From Solirubrobacterales bacterium 67-14 (lineage in GTDB: Bacteria > Actinomycetota > Thermoleophilia > Solirubrobacterales > 70-9), in contig MKST01000008.1 in assembly GCA_001897355.1 (NCBI GenBank), forward strand, positions 37,393 through 90,968: a stretch of DNA of 53,576 nucleotides, read 5' to 3'. Below are positions 25,259-33,514 of the stretch, piece after piece (position 1 is the stretch's first letter; every line of letters starts with the position of its first letter). The position numbers and the translations under genes were made by a program. The notes beneath the pieces were generated by a model, which was given only the letters and a program-made list of their open reading frames with translations, had not been told where the DNA came from and searched no databases.

Positions 25259-26733
25259 GGAACCGGCACCCTACTTTGTGAAACCGGCGCCCGGTTCTGC
25301 GAGGCGATGGTCGCGTGGCCGACCACCACGTCACCGCTCATCAGCACGGCGGCCTGGCCCGGGGCAGGACCATCGAAGGGACGGTCGAGTTCGACCTCGA
25401 GCCGTTCGTGCCGACCCGCCGAGGCCGAGACCCGGGCCGGCACCGGGTCGGTGTGGTAGCGGAGCCGCACCCGGTCGACCCGGGCGCCATCGCGGTGCAT
25501 GACGGCGTTGCGCAGCCGCACCCGGTCGGTCGCGAGCCTCTGCCTGCCCCCGACCCGGACCGTGTTCGTCGCGGCGTCGGTGCCGAGCACGTAGAGGGGC
25601 TCGGTGGCCGCCACCCCCAGGCCGCGTCGCTGGCCGACCGTGAAGTGATGGTGGCCCGGGTGCTCGCCCAACCGCTGGCCCTGCTCGTCGACCACCGGGC
25701 CAGGCCGGTCCTCCAGCCCGCCGTGCCGCTCCAGAAAGTCCTTCTTCGACTGGCCGGCCAGGAAGCAGAGATCCTGGCTCTCCGGCTTCTTGGCTACGGA
25801 AAGCCCACCCCGCTCGGCGATCTCACGGACCTCGGCCTTGGCGAGGTCGGCCAGCGGGAAGCGAAGCTTGGCGACGACCTCGGGCGGTAGCGCGGCGAGC
25901 ATGTAGCTCTGGTCCTTGGCCGGGTCGCTGCCGGCGCCGATCAGCGACCCGCCTTCGTCCTCGACCACCCGGGCGTAGTGGCCGGTGACCAGGCACGCCG
26001 CCCCGATCCGGTCGGCCAGGTCGACCATCGCGGCGATCCGCACCTCGCCGTTGCAGAGCACGCAGGGGTTCGGGGTTCGACCTTCGCCGTAACCGCGCAA
26101 GAACTCGCCGACCACCCGCTCGCGGAAGGGGCCTTCCAGGTCCAAGGTGAAGTGCGGGATGTCGAGGTCATGGGTGAGCGCGCGGGCTCCCAGCACCGCC
26201 TCCGGGGAGCAGCAGGCCTTGGTGCCGTCGGTGTCCGGATCGGCCCAGAGCTTGACCGTGACGGCGACGACATCGGCCCCTCGTTCCCGTTCGCGCAGGG
26301 CGGCGACGGCGCTGTCGACTCCGCCGGAAACCGCGACCAGCACCCGGCCTTCGACCGCGGCAGAGAGCGTCTCGCCGGAGGAAGCGACGGCGGAGAGCGC
26401 CCGGTGGAGCGCGTCGCCGGCCAGCATCGCCGCGTGGCGGCGGGCCGGGCTGAGTCCGCCCAGCTCCGCGTCGATCCGGTCGGCGCCGATCCGGGCGGCC
26501 TCCAGTACCGCCTCACCTTCGACCAGCTCGCAGACGCAGGCACAGGCCGCCCGGGTGGCAGCGCAGCCCTCGGTGCCGAAGACCGCCGCGGTGACCTTCC
26601 CGCCGGCCACGGTCAGTGAAATCCGAGCCAAGTCACCGCAGGCGGCACCACCGGCCGCCCCGGTGAAGGCACCGGGCGGCGGATCCGCTTCACGCGAGCG
26701 GTCGGCTACATATTCGGACAACAGGGGTTCCAC
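25255..26733 (-). CDS. mnmA: tRNA-specific 2-thiouridylase MnmA with N-terminal NifU/IscU-like domain
   Basis: Inserts sulphur at position 2 of wobble U34 in tRNAs for Lys, Glu and Gln. Residues about 130-492 are MnmA: PP-loop AVSGGVDS (134-141), PNPCVLCN with Cys224, ESQDLC with Cys323, and the C-terminal barrel. Residues 20-118 resemble the NifU/IscU scaffold: AACGDLA (Cys32, Asp34) and GTEGCAA (Cys57). The third ligand site (HCS in IscU) reads His100-Ala101. An extra CACVC follows at 64-68. The domain may hand sulphur or an Fe-S cluster to MnmA, or be degenerate. No cysteine desulphurase gene is adjacent. The GTG start has TAACCT (26741-26746) seven bases upstream. Confidence 0.88.
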   Translation of the reverse strand: MEPLLSEYVADRSREADPPPGAFTGAAGGAACGDLARISLTVAGGKVTAAVFGTEGCAATRAACACVCELVEGEAVLEAARIGADRIDAELGGLSPARRHAAMLAGDALHRALSAVASSGETLSAAVEGRVLVAVSGGVDSAVAALRERERGADVVAVTVKLWADPDTDGTKACCSPEAVLGARALTHDLDIPHFTLDLEGPFRERVVGEFLRGYGEGRTPNPCVLCNGEVRIAAMVDLADRIGAACLVTGHYARVVEDEGGSLIGAGSDPAKDQSYMLAALPPEVVAKLRFPLADLAKAEVREIAERGGLSVAKKPESQDLCFLAGQSKKDFLERHGGLEDRPGPVVDEQGQRLGEHPGHHHFTVGQRRGLGVAATEPLYVLGTDAATNTVRVGGRQRLATDRVRLRNAVMHRDGARVDRVRLRYHTDPVPARVSASAGRHERLEVELDRPFDGPAPGQAAVLMSGDVVVGHATIASQNRAPVSQSRVPVP

Positions 26734-26740
26734 CCCTTGA

Positions 26741-26774
26741 AGGTTAAGTGTTCGAATCCCCGAGCGGATAGCCT
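26741..26774. promoter_or_regulatory. Divergent leaderless promoters of mnmA and the SDR gene
   Basis: The minus-strand TAACCT (26741-26746) ends 7 bases before the mnmA GTG. The plus-strand TAGCCT (26769-26774) ends 7 bases before the SDR ATG. No Shine-Dalgarno sequence precedes either start. Confidence 0.5.
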
Positions 26775-26781
26775 GCCCGGC

Positions 26782-27756
26782 ATGAGCAAGGGGTGGACAG
26801 CAGACGACATGCCGGATCTGACCGGCCGCACGGCGATCGTGACCGGCGGCAACAGCGGCATCGGGTTGATCGAGTGCCGGGAGCTGGCCCGCCGCGGTGC
26901 CCGGGTGATCCTCGCCTGCCGCAACCAGGAGAAGGGCGAGCAGGCGCTGGCCGAGATCCGTCGGGAGCTCGGTGACGTCGGCGAGGATGCGCAGATCGAG
27001 GTGCGCCCGCTCGACCTGGCCTCGCTCGCCTCGATCAGGGCGTTCGCCGAGTCATTTGCCATCGACCATCCGGACGGGCTCGACCTGCTGGTCAACAACG
27101 CCGGCGTGATGGCCCCGCCCCGGCTGGAGACCGAAGACGGCTTCGAGCTCCAGTTCGGCACCAACCATCTCGGCCATTTCGCCCTGACCGGGCTGCTGTT
27201 CGATTCCCTGAAGCGCACCCAGGACTCCCGGGTGGTCACCGTTTCCTCGATCGCCGCCCGAATGGGCAAGTTGAACTTCGACGACCTGCACGGCCGGAAG
27301 AGCTATCGGCGTTGGCTCGCCTACGGCCAATCGAAGTTGGCCAACCTGGTCTTCGCACTCGACCTGCAGACGCTGATCAACCAGGCAGGTCTGGACATCA
27401 AGAGCATGGCCGCCCACCCCGGAGTATCGGCGACCAACCTGACCAGCGGCGGCAACGACCTCGACAGCGGTCTGATGGGCCTGCTTTCCAAGCCCTTCCT
27501 CAAGCTGAACGACCTGGTCGTCGCCCAGGGCGCCGAAGCCGGAGCGCTGCCCATCCTGCGAGCCGCCACCGACCCAGACCTCGCCGGCGGCTCCTACATC
27601 GGCCCGGACGGCCGGGGCGAGCGCCGCGGCAGGCCGGTGATCGTGGCGCCACGCAAGCTCGCCCTCAACCGCGAGGTCGCGGACCGGCTCTGGCAGGAGT
27701 CGGAGAAGGCGACCGGAGTGGAGTTCGACTTCACCCCGGTCGCCCCTGCTGCCTGA
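26782..27756 (+). CDS. Short-chain dehydrogenase/reductase (retinol-dehydrogenase-like)
   Basis: A 324-residue NAD(P)-dependent oxidoreductase with a Rossmann fold. TGGNSGIG is the nucleotide loop; ACRNQEKG with its Arg suggests NADP preference. NNAGVM and the catalytic set Ser (TVSSIA) and Tyr-Lys (YGQSKLAN) follow. The arrangement and length fit the RDH/WWOX-like SDR group common in Actinobacteria; the substrate is unknown. The start MSKGWTADDMPDLTG is preferred to an ATG 15 codons upstream that would overlap the divergent mnmA promoter. Confidence 0.88.
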   Translation: MSKGWTADDMPDLTGRTAIVTGGNSGIGLIECRELARRGARVILACRNQEKGEQALAEIRRELGDVGEDAQIEVRPLDLASLASIRAFAESFAIDHPDGLDLLVNNAGVMAPPRLETEDGFELQFGTNHLGHFALTGLLFDSLKRTQDSRVVTVSSIAARMGKLNFDDLHGRKSYRRWLAYGQSKLANLVFALDLQTLINQAGLDIKSMAAHPGVSATNLTSGGNDLDSGLMGLLSKPFLKLNDLVVAQGAEAGALPILRAATDPDLAGGSYIGPDGRGERRGRPVIVAPRKLALNREVADRLWQESEKATGVEFDFTPVAPAA

Positions 27757-27786
27757 CCCGACGGCCCGGCCATCGATCGGCCCGTC

Positions 27787-29514
27787 TCAGCGCCTGATCC
27801 CGATCCTGACGTTCCGGCGGATCGAGTTCCCCTGGTCCGACTGGACCGCGAGGTAGACGTTCACGGTGCCGGAGCGGCGCCTGGTCAACCGGTTCCGGAC
27901 CGACGCGGGAACCGCGACCTTGAAGCGGGCCACCTTGCCGGCCCCGATCCGCTTCGGCCCGCTGACCCGGGCCACCCTGACCAGCCCTCTCGACCGCGCC
28001 TTGCCGCTGCGCTGCCAGATGGTGCATGCCTTCTTCGGGCAAGTCACCTTGACCATCGCGAGCGGCCTGGATCCGACCCGGACCACGTTGGCGAGCTTGT
28101 TGACCCTGGGGGTCGCGGCGCTGCCGCTCGGTCCGGTCGGCCCCTTGGGCCCGGTCGGTCCGGTCGGCCCCTCGCTCCCGGTCGGTCCGGTCGGACCTTC
28201 GCCCCCGGTGGGCCCGTCGCTTCCGGTCGGTCCGGTGGGTCCCTCGCCACCGGTCGGCCCGGCGGGCCCGGTCGGTCCGGTCGGGCTCGCCACCCCGGTC
28301 CCGGACAGGGCGACCGTCCGCCAACCGTTGTCCAGGTTCAGCGTCGCGGTTCTGGACCCGGCCGCTGCCGGGGTGAAGCCCACTCCGACCCCGCAGACGT
28401 GGCCGGGCAGCAGGATCACGTCGTCACACTCCAGGTTGGCGCCGGGGATGGAGAAGTCGGTGCCCGTGGAGAGCCCGACGCCCCCGACGTACATCGGCAG
28501 CACGTAGTTGTCGTTCTGCATCTGGACGATCTGGGTCGGAGCCCGGTTGCCGAGGTAGACGCTCCCGAAGTCCCGGGCGTTGCCGCCGATCACCCGGGGC
28601 GAGAACGCGAAGACCGTGATCCTTCTCGTGTCCCGGTCGGCCACGAACACGGTGCCGGACCGGTCGACCGAGATTCGGTACGGATACTGGAACTGGCCCG
28701 GCCCGAAGCCTTCGGATCCCAGCTGATACGCGTAACTGCCGTCCGGTTCGTAGACCATGACCGTGTCGAGGTCGCGATCCGGCACGTAGACCATTCCCTT
28801 CTCACCGATGTCGACATCCATCGGCGCGACGAGGTCACCCGCCCCCGACCCGTCCTCCCCTACTGTGTCGAGTTGCGTTCCATCCGGGCTGTAGGTACGG
28901 AGGTTCCGGGCATCCAGGTCCAGGAGGTAAATCTGTCCTGCCTTGTCGATGTCGAGCCCGGAAATCTGGGTGGTTCCGGCGACGGTGAAACTCGTCGCGA
29001 AAACGCCGTTCGGAGTGAACTGTTGGACACGATGACCTATGCGGTCCGCCGTCCAGACGTTTCCGTCCGGCCCGATCGCCAGTGAGTACACGTCCTGGAA
29101 TTCACCGTCGCCGGTGCCGTAGGTCCCCCAGGTGAGTTCGGTACCGTCCGGCTGGTACTTCTCGACGTGGTCTCCGAGCGCCAGATAGATGTTGCCCGAC
29201 CGGTCGAGTTCGATGTCGTTGGCCTGGCTGAGCGTGTGGCTCGGAATCAGGGTCGAGGTCTTGAGGAAACCGACATCCGAGCTGTCCACCGGATCCGGGT
29301 TGGCTGAAAACCCATAGACCGCGGAGTCGTGGATGATGTCGAAGGTCGCCAAGAAGGCGGTGCCGGCCTGGTCGACTGCGATTCCCGTGGGATTCGTCGG
29401 GATGGTCGACCAGTCGTCATAGAACTTCTGCTGATCGGCCGACGCGATGCCGGTCATGCCGACCATCAGCGCCACTGCGACGACTACTCCTGCCAGCCCG
29501 GTCTTGCGTCCCAT
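27787..29514 (-). CDS. Secreted NHL-repeat protein with ASH-like domain, collagen-like stalk and basic C-terminus
   Basis: A 575-residue exported protein. It has a signal peptide (about 1-27), then about six NHL/beta-propeller repeats (30-310; for example [16 protein letters not shown] and [14 protein letters not shown]). Next is a choice-of-anchor D/ASH-like domain (about 318-405; [12 protein letters not shown] to VALSGTG). A GPTGPTGxxGPTG stalk follows (about 408-455). The C-terminal domain is Arg/Lys-rich (about 460-575). NHL propellers bind proteins or carbohydrates; no enzyme function is implied. The start is the ATG before the signal peptide; a 41-codon upstream extension has no secretion logic. 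The basic end domain parallels those in the other secreted proteins here. Confidence 0.78.
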   Translation of the reverse strand: MGRKTGLAGVVVAVALMVGMTGIASADQQKFYDDWSTIPTNPTGIAVDQAGTAFLATFDIIHDSAVYGFSANPDPVDSSDVGFLKTSTLIPSHTLSQANDIELDRSGNIYLALGDHVEKYQPDGTELTWGTYGTGDGEFQDVYSLAIGPDGNVWTADRIGHRVQQFTPNGVFATSFTVAGTTQISGLDIDKAGQIYLLDLDARNLRTYSPDGTQLDTVGEDGSGAGDLVAPMDVDIGEKGMVYVPDRDLDTVMVYEPDGSYAYQLGSEGFGPGQFQYPYRISVDRSGTVFVADRDTRRITVFAFSPRVIGGNARDFGSVYLGNRAPTQIVQMQNDNYVLPMYVGGVGLSTGTDFSIPGANLECDDVILLPGHVCGVGVGFTPAAAGSRTATLNLDNGWRTVALSGTGVASPTGPTGPAGPTGGEGPTGPTGSDGPTGGEGPTGPTGSEGPTGPTGPKGPTGPSGSAATPRVNKLANVVRVGSRPLAMVKVTCPKKACTIWQRSGKARSRGLVRVARVSGPKRIGAGKVARFKVAVPASVRNRLTRRRSGTVNVYLAVQSDQGNSIRRNVRIGIRR

Positions 29515-29591
29515 GGTTTTCCCCGTTCGTAGTTGGTCCCCGTACCGCCTACAAACCGTAACCGGGGGTCCGGTCGCGGTCAAACCTGCAC

Positions 29592-29625
29592 AAAAAAAGA
29601 GGCCCCAACCTGCCGTCGCCGCCTC
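29592..29625 (-). terminator. Possible weak terminator upstream of the NHL gene
   Basis: On the minus strand GAGGC pairs with GCCTC around a long loop and is followed by seven T (plus coordinates 29592-29598). It would end transcripts coming from aspS and the small gene behind it. The rest of 29515-29762 holds no recognisable gene or RNA; the promoter of the NHL gene must lie there. Confidence 0.35.
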
Positions 29626-29762
29626 CGACATTGACACCTAAATAAATAGGTGGGTGCCTATCGCTGTCCCGCGGGGGACGTTGAAATCGGCTCCCTTGCC
29701 GTTGATGTTGGGTCAAATATTGAGACGGCTAACGAACAGGTTCGAGCCTCATCTCCAACCTA

Positions 29763-30050
29763 TCACTCCAGGTCCAGGCCCGACACGAACTCCTCGGCCT
29801 CCGACCAGTGGCCGGGCGGAACCTGCAGCTGGATGTCGCCGCGGTTGAAGTGGTCCAGCTCCCAGTCCGAGGTCAGCTCGGCTTCCATGCCGGCCTCGCG
29901 GAGCCGGTCGCGCCAGGCCAGTGCCGTGGCGAGATCCTCGAATTCGTGCACGACCTCCCAGTCGTCGAATCGAGGATCGCCGATATGGATCCGTCCCGAG
30001 CCGTCCCCGATCGATTTCACCTTTTCCTTGAAGCGATCGAAGAGGCTCAT
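29763..30050 (-). CDS. Small conserved-looking protein of unknown function
   Basis: A 95-residue soluble acidic protein beginning MSLFDRFKEKVKSIGDG. The core has an alternating beta-alpha pattern (WEVVHEFEDLATALAWRDRL, then AELTSDWELDHF and IQLQVPPGHW). It resembles short ferredoxin-like domains that pair a strand with a helix, but no family is assigned. It starts 10 bases after the aspS stop. A TAGGAT box within the end of aspS lies 7 bases upstream, so it may have its own leaderless promoter in addition to readthrough. Confidence 0.7.
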   Translation of the reverse strand: MSLFDRFKEKVKSIGDGSGRIHIGDPRFDDWEVVHEFEDLATALAWRDRLREAGMEAELTSDWELDHFNRGDIQLQVPPGHWSEAEEFVSGLDLE

Positions 30051-30060
30051 GAGGCTAATC

Positions 30061-31881
30061 CTAGCTCTGGCCGGGCAGCTTCTTCTTACGGAGTTCGATG
30101 CCGACGTCGCGCAGCTGGATGTCGTCGACCGGGGCCGGGGCGCCGGTCAGCGGGTCGCCGCCGGAGGCGGTCTTGGGGAAGGCGATCACGTCGCGGATCG
30201 ATTCGAAGCCGGCCAGCAGCGCCGCGAACCGGTCCACCCCGTAGGCGATGCCGCCATGCGGCGGGGCACCGTACTTGAGCGCGTCGAGCAGGAAGCCGAA
30301 ACGCTCCTCGGCCTCTTCGGCGGAGATGCCGAGCGCCGCGAAGATCTGCGACTGCAGTTCCGGCTTGTTGATACGGATCGAACCGCCGCCGATCTCGACC
30401 CCGTTCCAGACCAGGTCATAGGCCTCGGCCCGGGCCTCACCGGGGTTCTCCGGGTCGAACTCGCCCTGCGGCGCGGTGAAGGGATGGTGCAGCGCGTCCC
30501 AGCGGTCCTCGTCCTCGTTCCACTCGAAGAGCGGCCAGTCGACGATCCAGCAGAAGCGGTTGCCCGCGTCGGCCGGGCTCAGGTCCCAGCGTTCGGCCAG
30601 CCGGGTGCGGAGGCCGCCGAGGATGTGGGCCACCATCGCGGGCTGATCGGCGGCGACCAGCATCAGATCGCCTTCCTCGGCCCCCATCGCCTCGTTGAGG
30701 CTCTTCAGCTCATTCTCGGAAAGGAACTTGGCGATCGGGGCGCGCCAGCCGTCGCCCTCGCGGAAGGCCCAGACCAGCCCCTTCGCCCCGAGCTCCTTGG
30801 CGTCGTCGATCAGGCCGTCGAGCTGGGCGCGCGACAGTTCGCGCTGACCGAAGTTGATGCCCTTGACCTGGCCGCCGCCTTCGATCACCCCGCCGAAGGC
30901 CTTGAACTCGGTGCCGCGGAGGATCTCGGTCAGGTCGGTCAGCTCGTAGCCGTAGCGCAGGTCCGGCTTGTCGGAGCCGAAGCGGCCGATCGCCTCGTCG
31001 TAGCACATGCGCTGGAAGGGGATTTCGGCTTCTACCCCCATCTCGGCCAGCACATGTCTGATCAGGCGCTCGTTGACGGCGATCACGTCCTCGCCGTCGA
31101 CGAAGCTCATCTCGATGTCGAGCTGGGTGAAGTCGGGCTGGCGGTCGGCCCGCAGGTCCTCGTCGCGGAAGCAGCGGGCGATCTGGAAATACCGCTCGAA
31201 CCCGGACATCATCAGCAGCTGCTTGAAGAGTTGCGGCGACTGCGGCAGCGCGTAGAAAGATCCGCGTTGGAGCCTCGACGGAACCAGGAAGTCACGGGCG
31301 CCTTCCGGGGTCGAAAGGGTGAGGATCGGTGTCTCGATCTCGAGGAAGCCCTCGGAGTCGAGGAAGGATCGCATCGCCGTGGTCAGCCGGTGGCGCAGCT
31401 CGATCGCGCCTTGCATCTGTTCGCGGCGCAGGTCCAGGTAGCGATACTTGAGCCTGGTCTCCTCGCCGACTTCGCCGTGGAAGCCCTCGATCTCGAAGGG
31501 CGGCGTCTCCGCCTCGGCCAGTATCTCGGCCTCCTTCACCCGCACCTCGAACTCGCCGGTCTGCATCTCCGGGTTGACCGTCTCCTCGGAGCGGGTCACG
31601 ACCTCGCCCGAGACGCTGATCACGTACTCGGAGCGCAGCCCGTGACCGAGCTCATGGGCTCCCCCGGCCTCGTCCGGGTTGAAGACGAGCTGGACCAGGC
31701 CGGTGCGGTCACGCAGGTCGATGAAGATCAGGCCGCCGTGGTCGCGGCGCCGGTGGACCCAGCCGGAGAGACGGACCTCGCTGCCGACCTTGTCGCCGAG
31801 CACCTGGCCGCACCAGGTGTCACGGTACGAATTCGGGGCGAGGGCAGGACTCTCGGAAGCTTTCGGGCGGGGCTCAGGCAT
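30061..31881 (-). CDS. aspS: Aspartyl-tRNA synthetase
   Basis: Class II synthetase of about 606 residues. It has an OB-fold anticodon domain at the N-terminus (LSGWVHRRRDHGGLIFIDLRD). Motif 2 with its FRDEDLRADRQPDFTQLDIE block and motif 3 (GGIAYGVDRFAALLAG) follow, with the bacterial GAD insertion domain between. Whether it discriminates Asp from Asn tRNA cannot be decided here, and no gatCAB genes are in the window. The start is taken at MPEPRPKAS; an ATG six codons upstream is equally open. Confidence 0.95.
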   Translation of the reverse strand: MPEPRPKASESPALAPNSYRDTWCGQVLGDKVGSEVRLSGWVHRRRDHGGLIFIDLRDRTGLVQLVFNPDEAGGAHELGHGLRSEYVISVSGEVVTRSEETVNPEMQTGEFEVRVKEAEILAEAETPPFEIEGFHGEVGEETRLKYRYLDLRREQMQGAIELRHRLTTAMRSFLDSEGFLEIETPILTLSTPEGARDFLVPSRLQRGSFYALPQSPQLFKQLLMMSGFERYFQIARCFRDEDLRADRQPDFTQLDIEMSFVDGEDVIAVNERLIRHVLAEMGVEAEIPFQRMCYDEAIGRFGSDKPDLRYGYELTDLTEILRGTEFKAFGGVIEGGGQVKGINFGQRELSRAQLDGLIDDAKELGAKGLVWAFREGDGWRAPIAKFLSENELKSLNEAMGAEEGDLMLVAADQPAMVAHILGGLRTRLAERWDLSPADAGNRFCWIVDWPLFEWNEDEDRWDALHHPFTAPQGEFDPENPGEARAEAYDLVWNGVEIGGGSIRINKPELQSQIFAALGISAEEAEERFGFLLDALKYGAPPHGGIAYGVDRFAALLAGFESIRDVIAFPKTASGGDPLTGAPAPVDDIQLRDVGIELRKKKLPGQS

Positions 31882-31933
31882 GGCCCCGCAGTCTTTCAAG
31901 AAACGGCCGGGCCCATCCTCGACCCGCCCGTCC

Positions 31934-33415
31934 TCACAACTTCACCCTCACCTTGTAGACGTGGAAGATCGTGCTCGGCTTCTTGGCCCGCTTGCGGAAG
32001 ACCCGCTTCGAACGGATCTTCTGGCGGACGACGAGGCGCTTCGCATCGACGTAGGTCATCTTTTCGACCCGGGCCCGGAAGGCGGGCTTGATCAGGAAAG
32101 TGATCCGCTTCCACTTGTTCGACTTGGTCACTACCTTCTTCGCCTTGCCCATCGGCTTGCCGCGCTTCTTCTTGGTCATCGGCACCGCGACCGAGCGGCA
32201 CTTGGGCCGGAAGCGGGCCGGGCACTTGAGCCGGATGTGGAGCCGCTTGCCGTCGAAAGTGGCGATCGTGTCGGTCGGGTTCTTCACGCCGGGCAGCGGC
32301 TCGTCGGGCGGCTGCGGCGGCTCGAAGAACTGGACCGCGCCGATGTCGCAGGAGTCGGCCGGCCGCGCGCGGCCGTTCTGGTCTGTGGCCGGGCACTGGT
32401 CGGGAGCGGTCGTGCCGCCTGCCCCGATCGCCGGGGATCCGACCAGCAGCGCGTGAGTCGGAGTCGGCCCGCCGTTGTCGGCCAACTGCCCGAGCTTCGC
32501 GTCGTCCACCACCTGGTTGGTGCCGGGATCGAATCCGACCAGGCAGTCGAGCGGACCGAGCGGCTGGGTCTGGAGCGTGTAGCGCGGGAAGAAGGTCGGG
32601 CCCGCCGAGCAGTCCGTCGCCTGGCCGGGCGGGATCGCCGGCTTGCCCTCGTTGCCGGCGTTGATCACGTTCGTGAAGTTGATCGAGCTGGCCGCCGCAT
32701 CGGCGAAGCCGCCCCCGCGACCGTTTCCGTTGCCGTCGGCATCGGCCACGTTCATGGCGATGGTCGAGCTGCGCACCGTCGCCGTGGCCGCGCCCGGCAG
32801 GTAGAGGCCACCGCCGTTGCCGTCCGCCCGGTTGCCGGAGACCGTGCTGTTGATCATGGTCATGCTCGAGTAGACCGCGATGCCACCGGCCTCGTGCTCG
32901 CTGTGGTTGCCCGAGATCGTGCTGCCGTCCACCGAGAGCGGGCCGCTCGTGTTGAGGATCCCTCCCCCGTCGGCGATCTGCCCGGCCAGGTCGCCACCGG
33001 TGATCCACAGGTTCCTGATCGAGAAGGAGGCCATGGTCGCTTGATCGAAGACCCGGTCCAGCCCGTTCCCGTCGATCTTGACCGCGGCATCGTCGGTCGA
33101 CGGCACGATGCTCAGCGCGTTGCTCCCCCGGATGTCGAAGTCGCCGGTCGCGTTGTTGTCCTCACCGGTCCCGGCGATCGTGATCTTGTAGGTGCCGGCC
33201 GGCAGCCGTATCTCGTCGGCCCCCGAGCCCTGGGAGCAGCCGTCGTAAGACGAGTCGGTGTTGGCCGCGGTGATCGCCTCCCGCAGCGAACAGGTTGCCG
33301 GTGAGCCGCCCCAGGTGTCGTCGGTCGTGTTGACGTCGATGGTGGTCGCATTCGCCGCCGCCGGTACGACGAGCAGAACCAGGAGAGCGAAAGCCCCCGC
33401 CGTAAACGCTCTCAT
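31934..33415 (-). CDS. Secreted CSLREAI beta-helix protein with basic C-terminal domain
   Basis: A 493-residue exported protein. The signal peptide ends near ANA (about residue 23). A CSLREAITAAN motif (42-52) follows, then right-handed beta-helix repeats rich in Asn/Gly/Ser (about 90-240; for example STISGNHSEHEAGGIAVYS). A choice-of-anchor Q-type ending (NGRARPADSCDIGAVQFFE) comes next. The last 125 residues are Lys/Arg-rich (MTKKKRGKPMGKAKK and onward) and predicted beta-rich. Such proteins are surface or matrix proteins; the ligand is unknown. GGAGGG stands 8 bases before the ATG, so this start is leadered. Confidence 0.78.
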   Translation of the reverse strand: MRAFTAGAFALLVLLVVPAAANATTIDVNTTDDTWGGSPATCSLREAITAANTDSSYDGCSQGSGADEIRLPAGTYKITIAGTGEDNNATGDFDIRGSNALSIVPSTDDAAVKIDGNGLDRVFDQATMASFSIRNLWITGGDLAGQIADGGGILNTSGPLSVDGSTISGNHSEHEAGGIAVYSSMTMINSTVSGNRADGNGGGLYLPGAATATVRSSTIAMNVADADGNGNGRGGGFADAAASSINFTNVINAGNEGKPAIPPGQATDCSAGPTFFPRYTLQTQPLGPLDCLVGFDPGTNQVVDDAKLGQLADNGGPTPTHALLVGSPAIGAGGTTAPDQCPATDQNGRARPADSCDIGAVQFFEPPQPPDEPLPGVKNPTDTIATFDGKRLHIRLKCPARFRPKCRSVAVPMTKKKRGKPMGKAKKVVTKSNKWKRITFLIKPAFRARVEKMTYVDAKRLVVRQKIRSKRVFRKRAKKPSTIFHVYKVRVKL

Positions 33416-33514
33416 CGCAAATACCCTCCTGTGTTCGAACGGGCCTCCCCAGGTGTGGCCCTTGAGCAGAAGGTATGCGGAGCGTCTCAGGCTGTCAAGG
33501 ACGAACGTGGAGCC

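Noticed and set aside
22880..25459. Very long open frame on the plus strand opposite alaS
   Set aside because: It mirrors alaS codon by codon, has no recognisable domain and is expected from the G/C-rich third positions of the real gene.
26741..26780. tRNA-like T-arm (GTTCGAATCCC) between mnmA and the SDR gene
   Set aside because: No anticodon or D arm can be formed around it; the region is short and holds two promoters.
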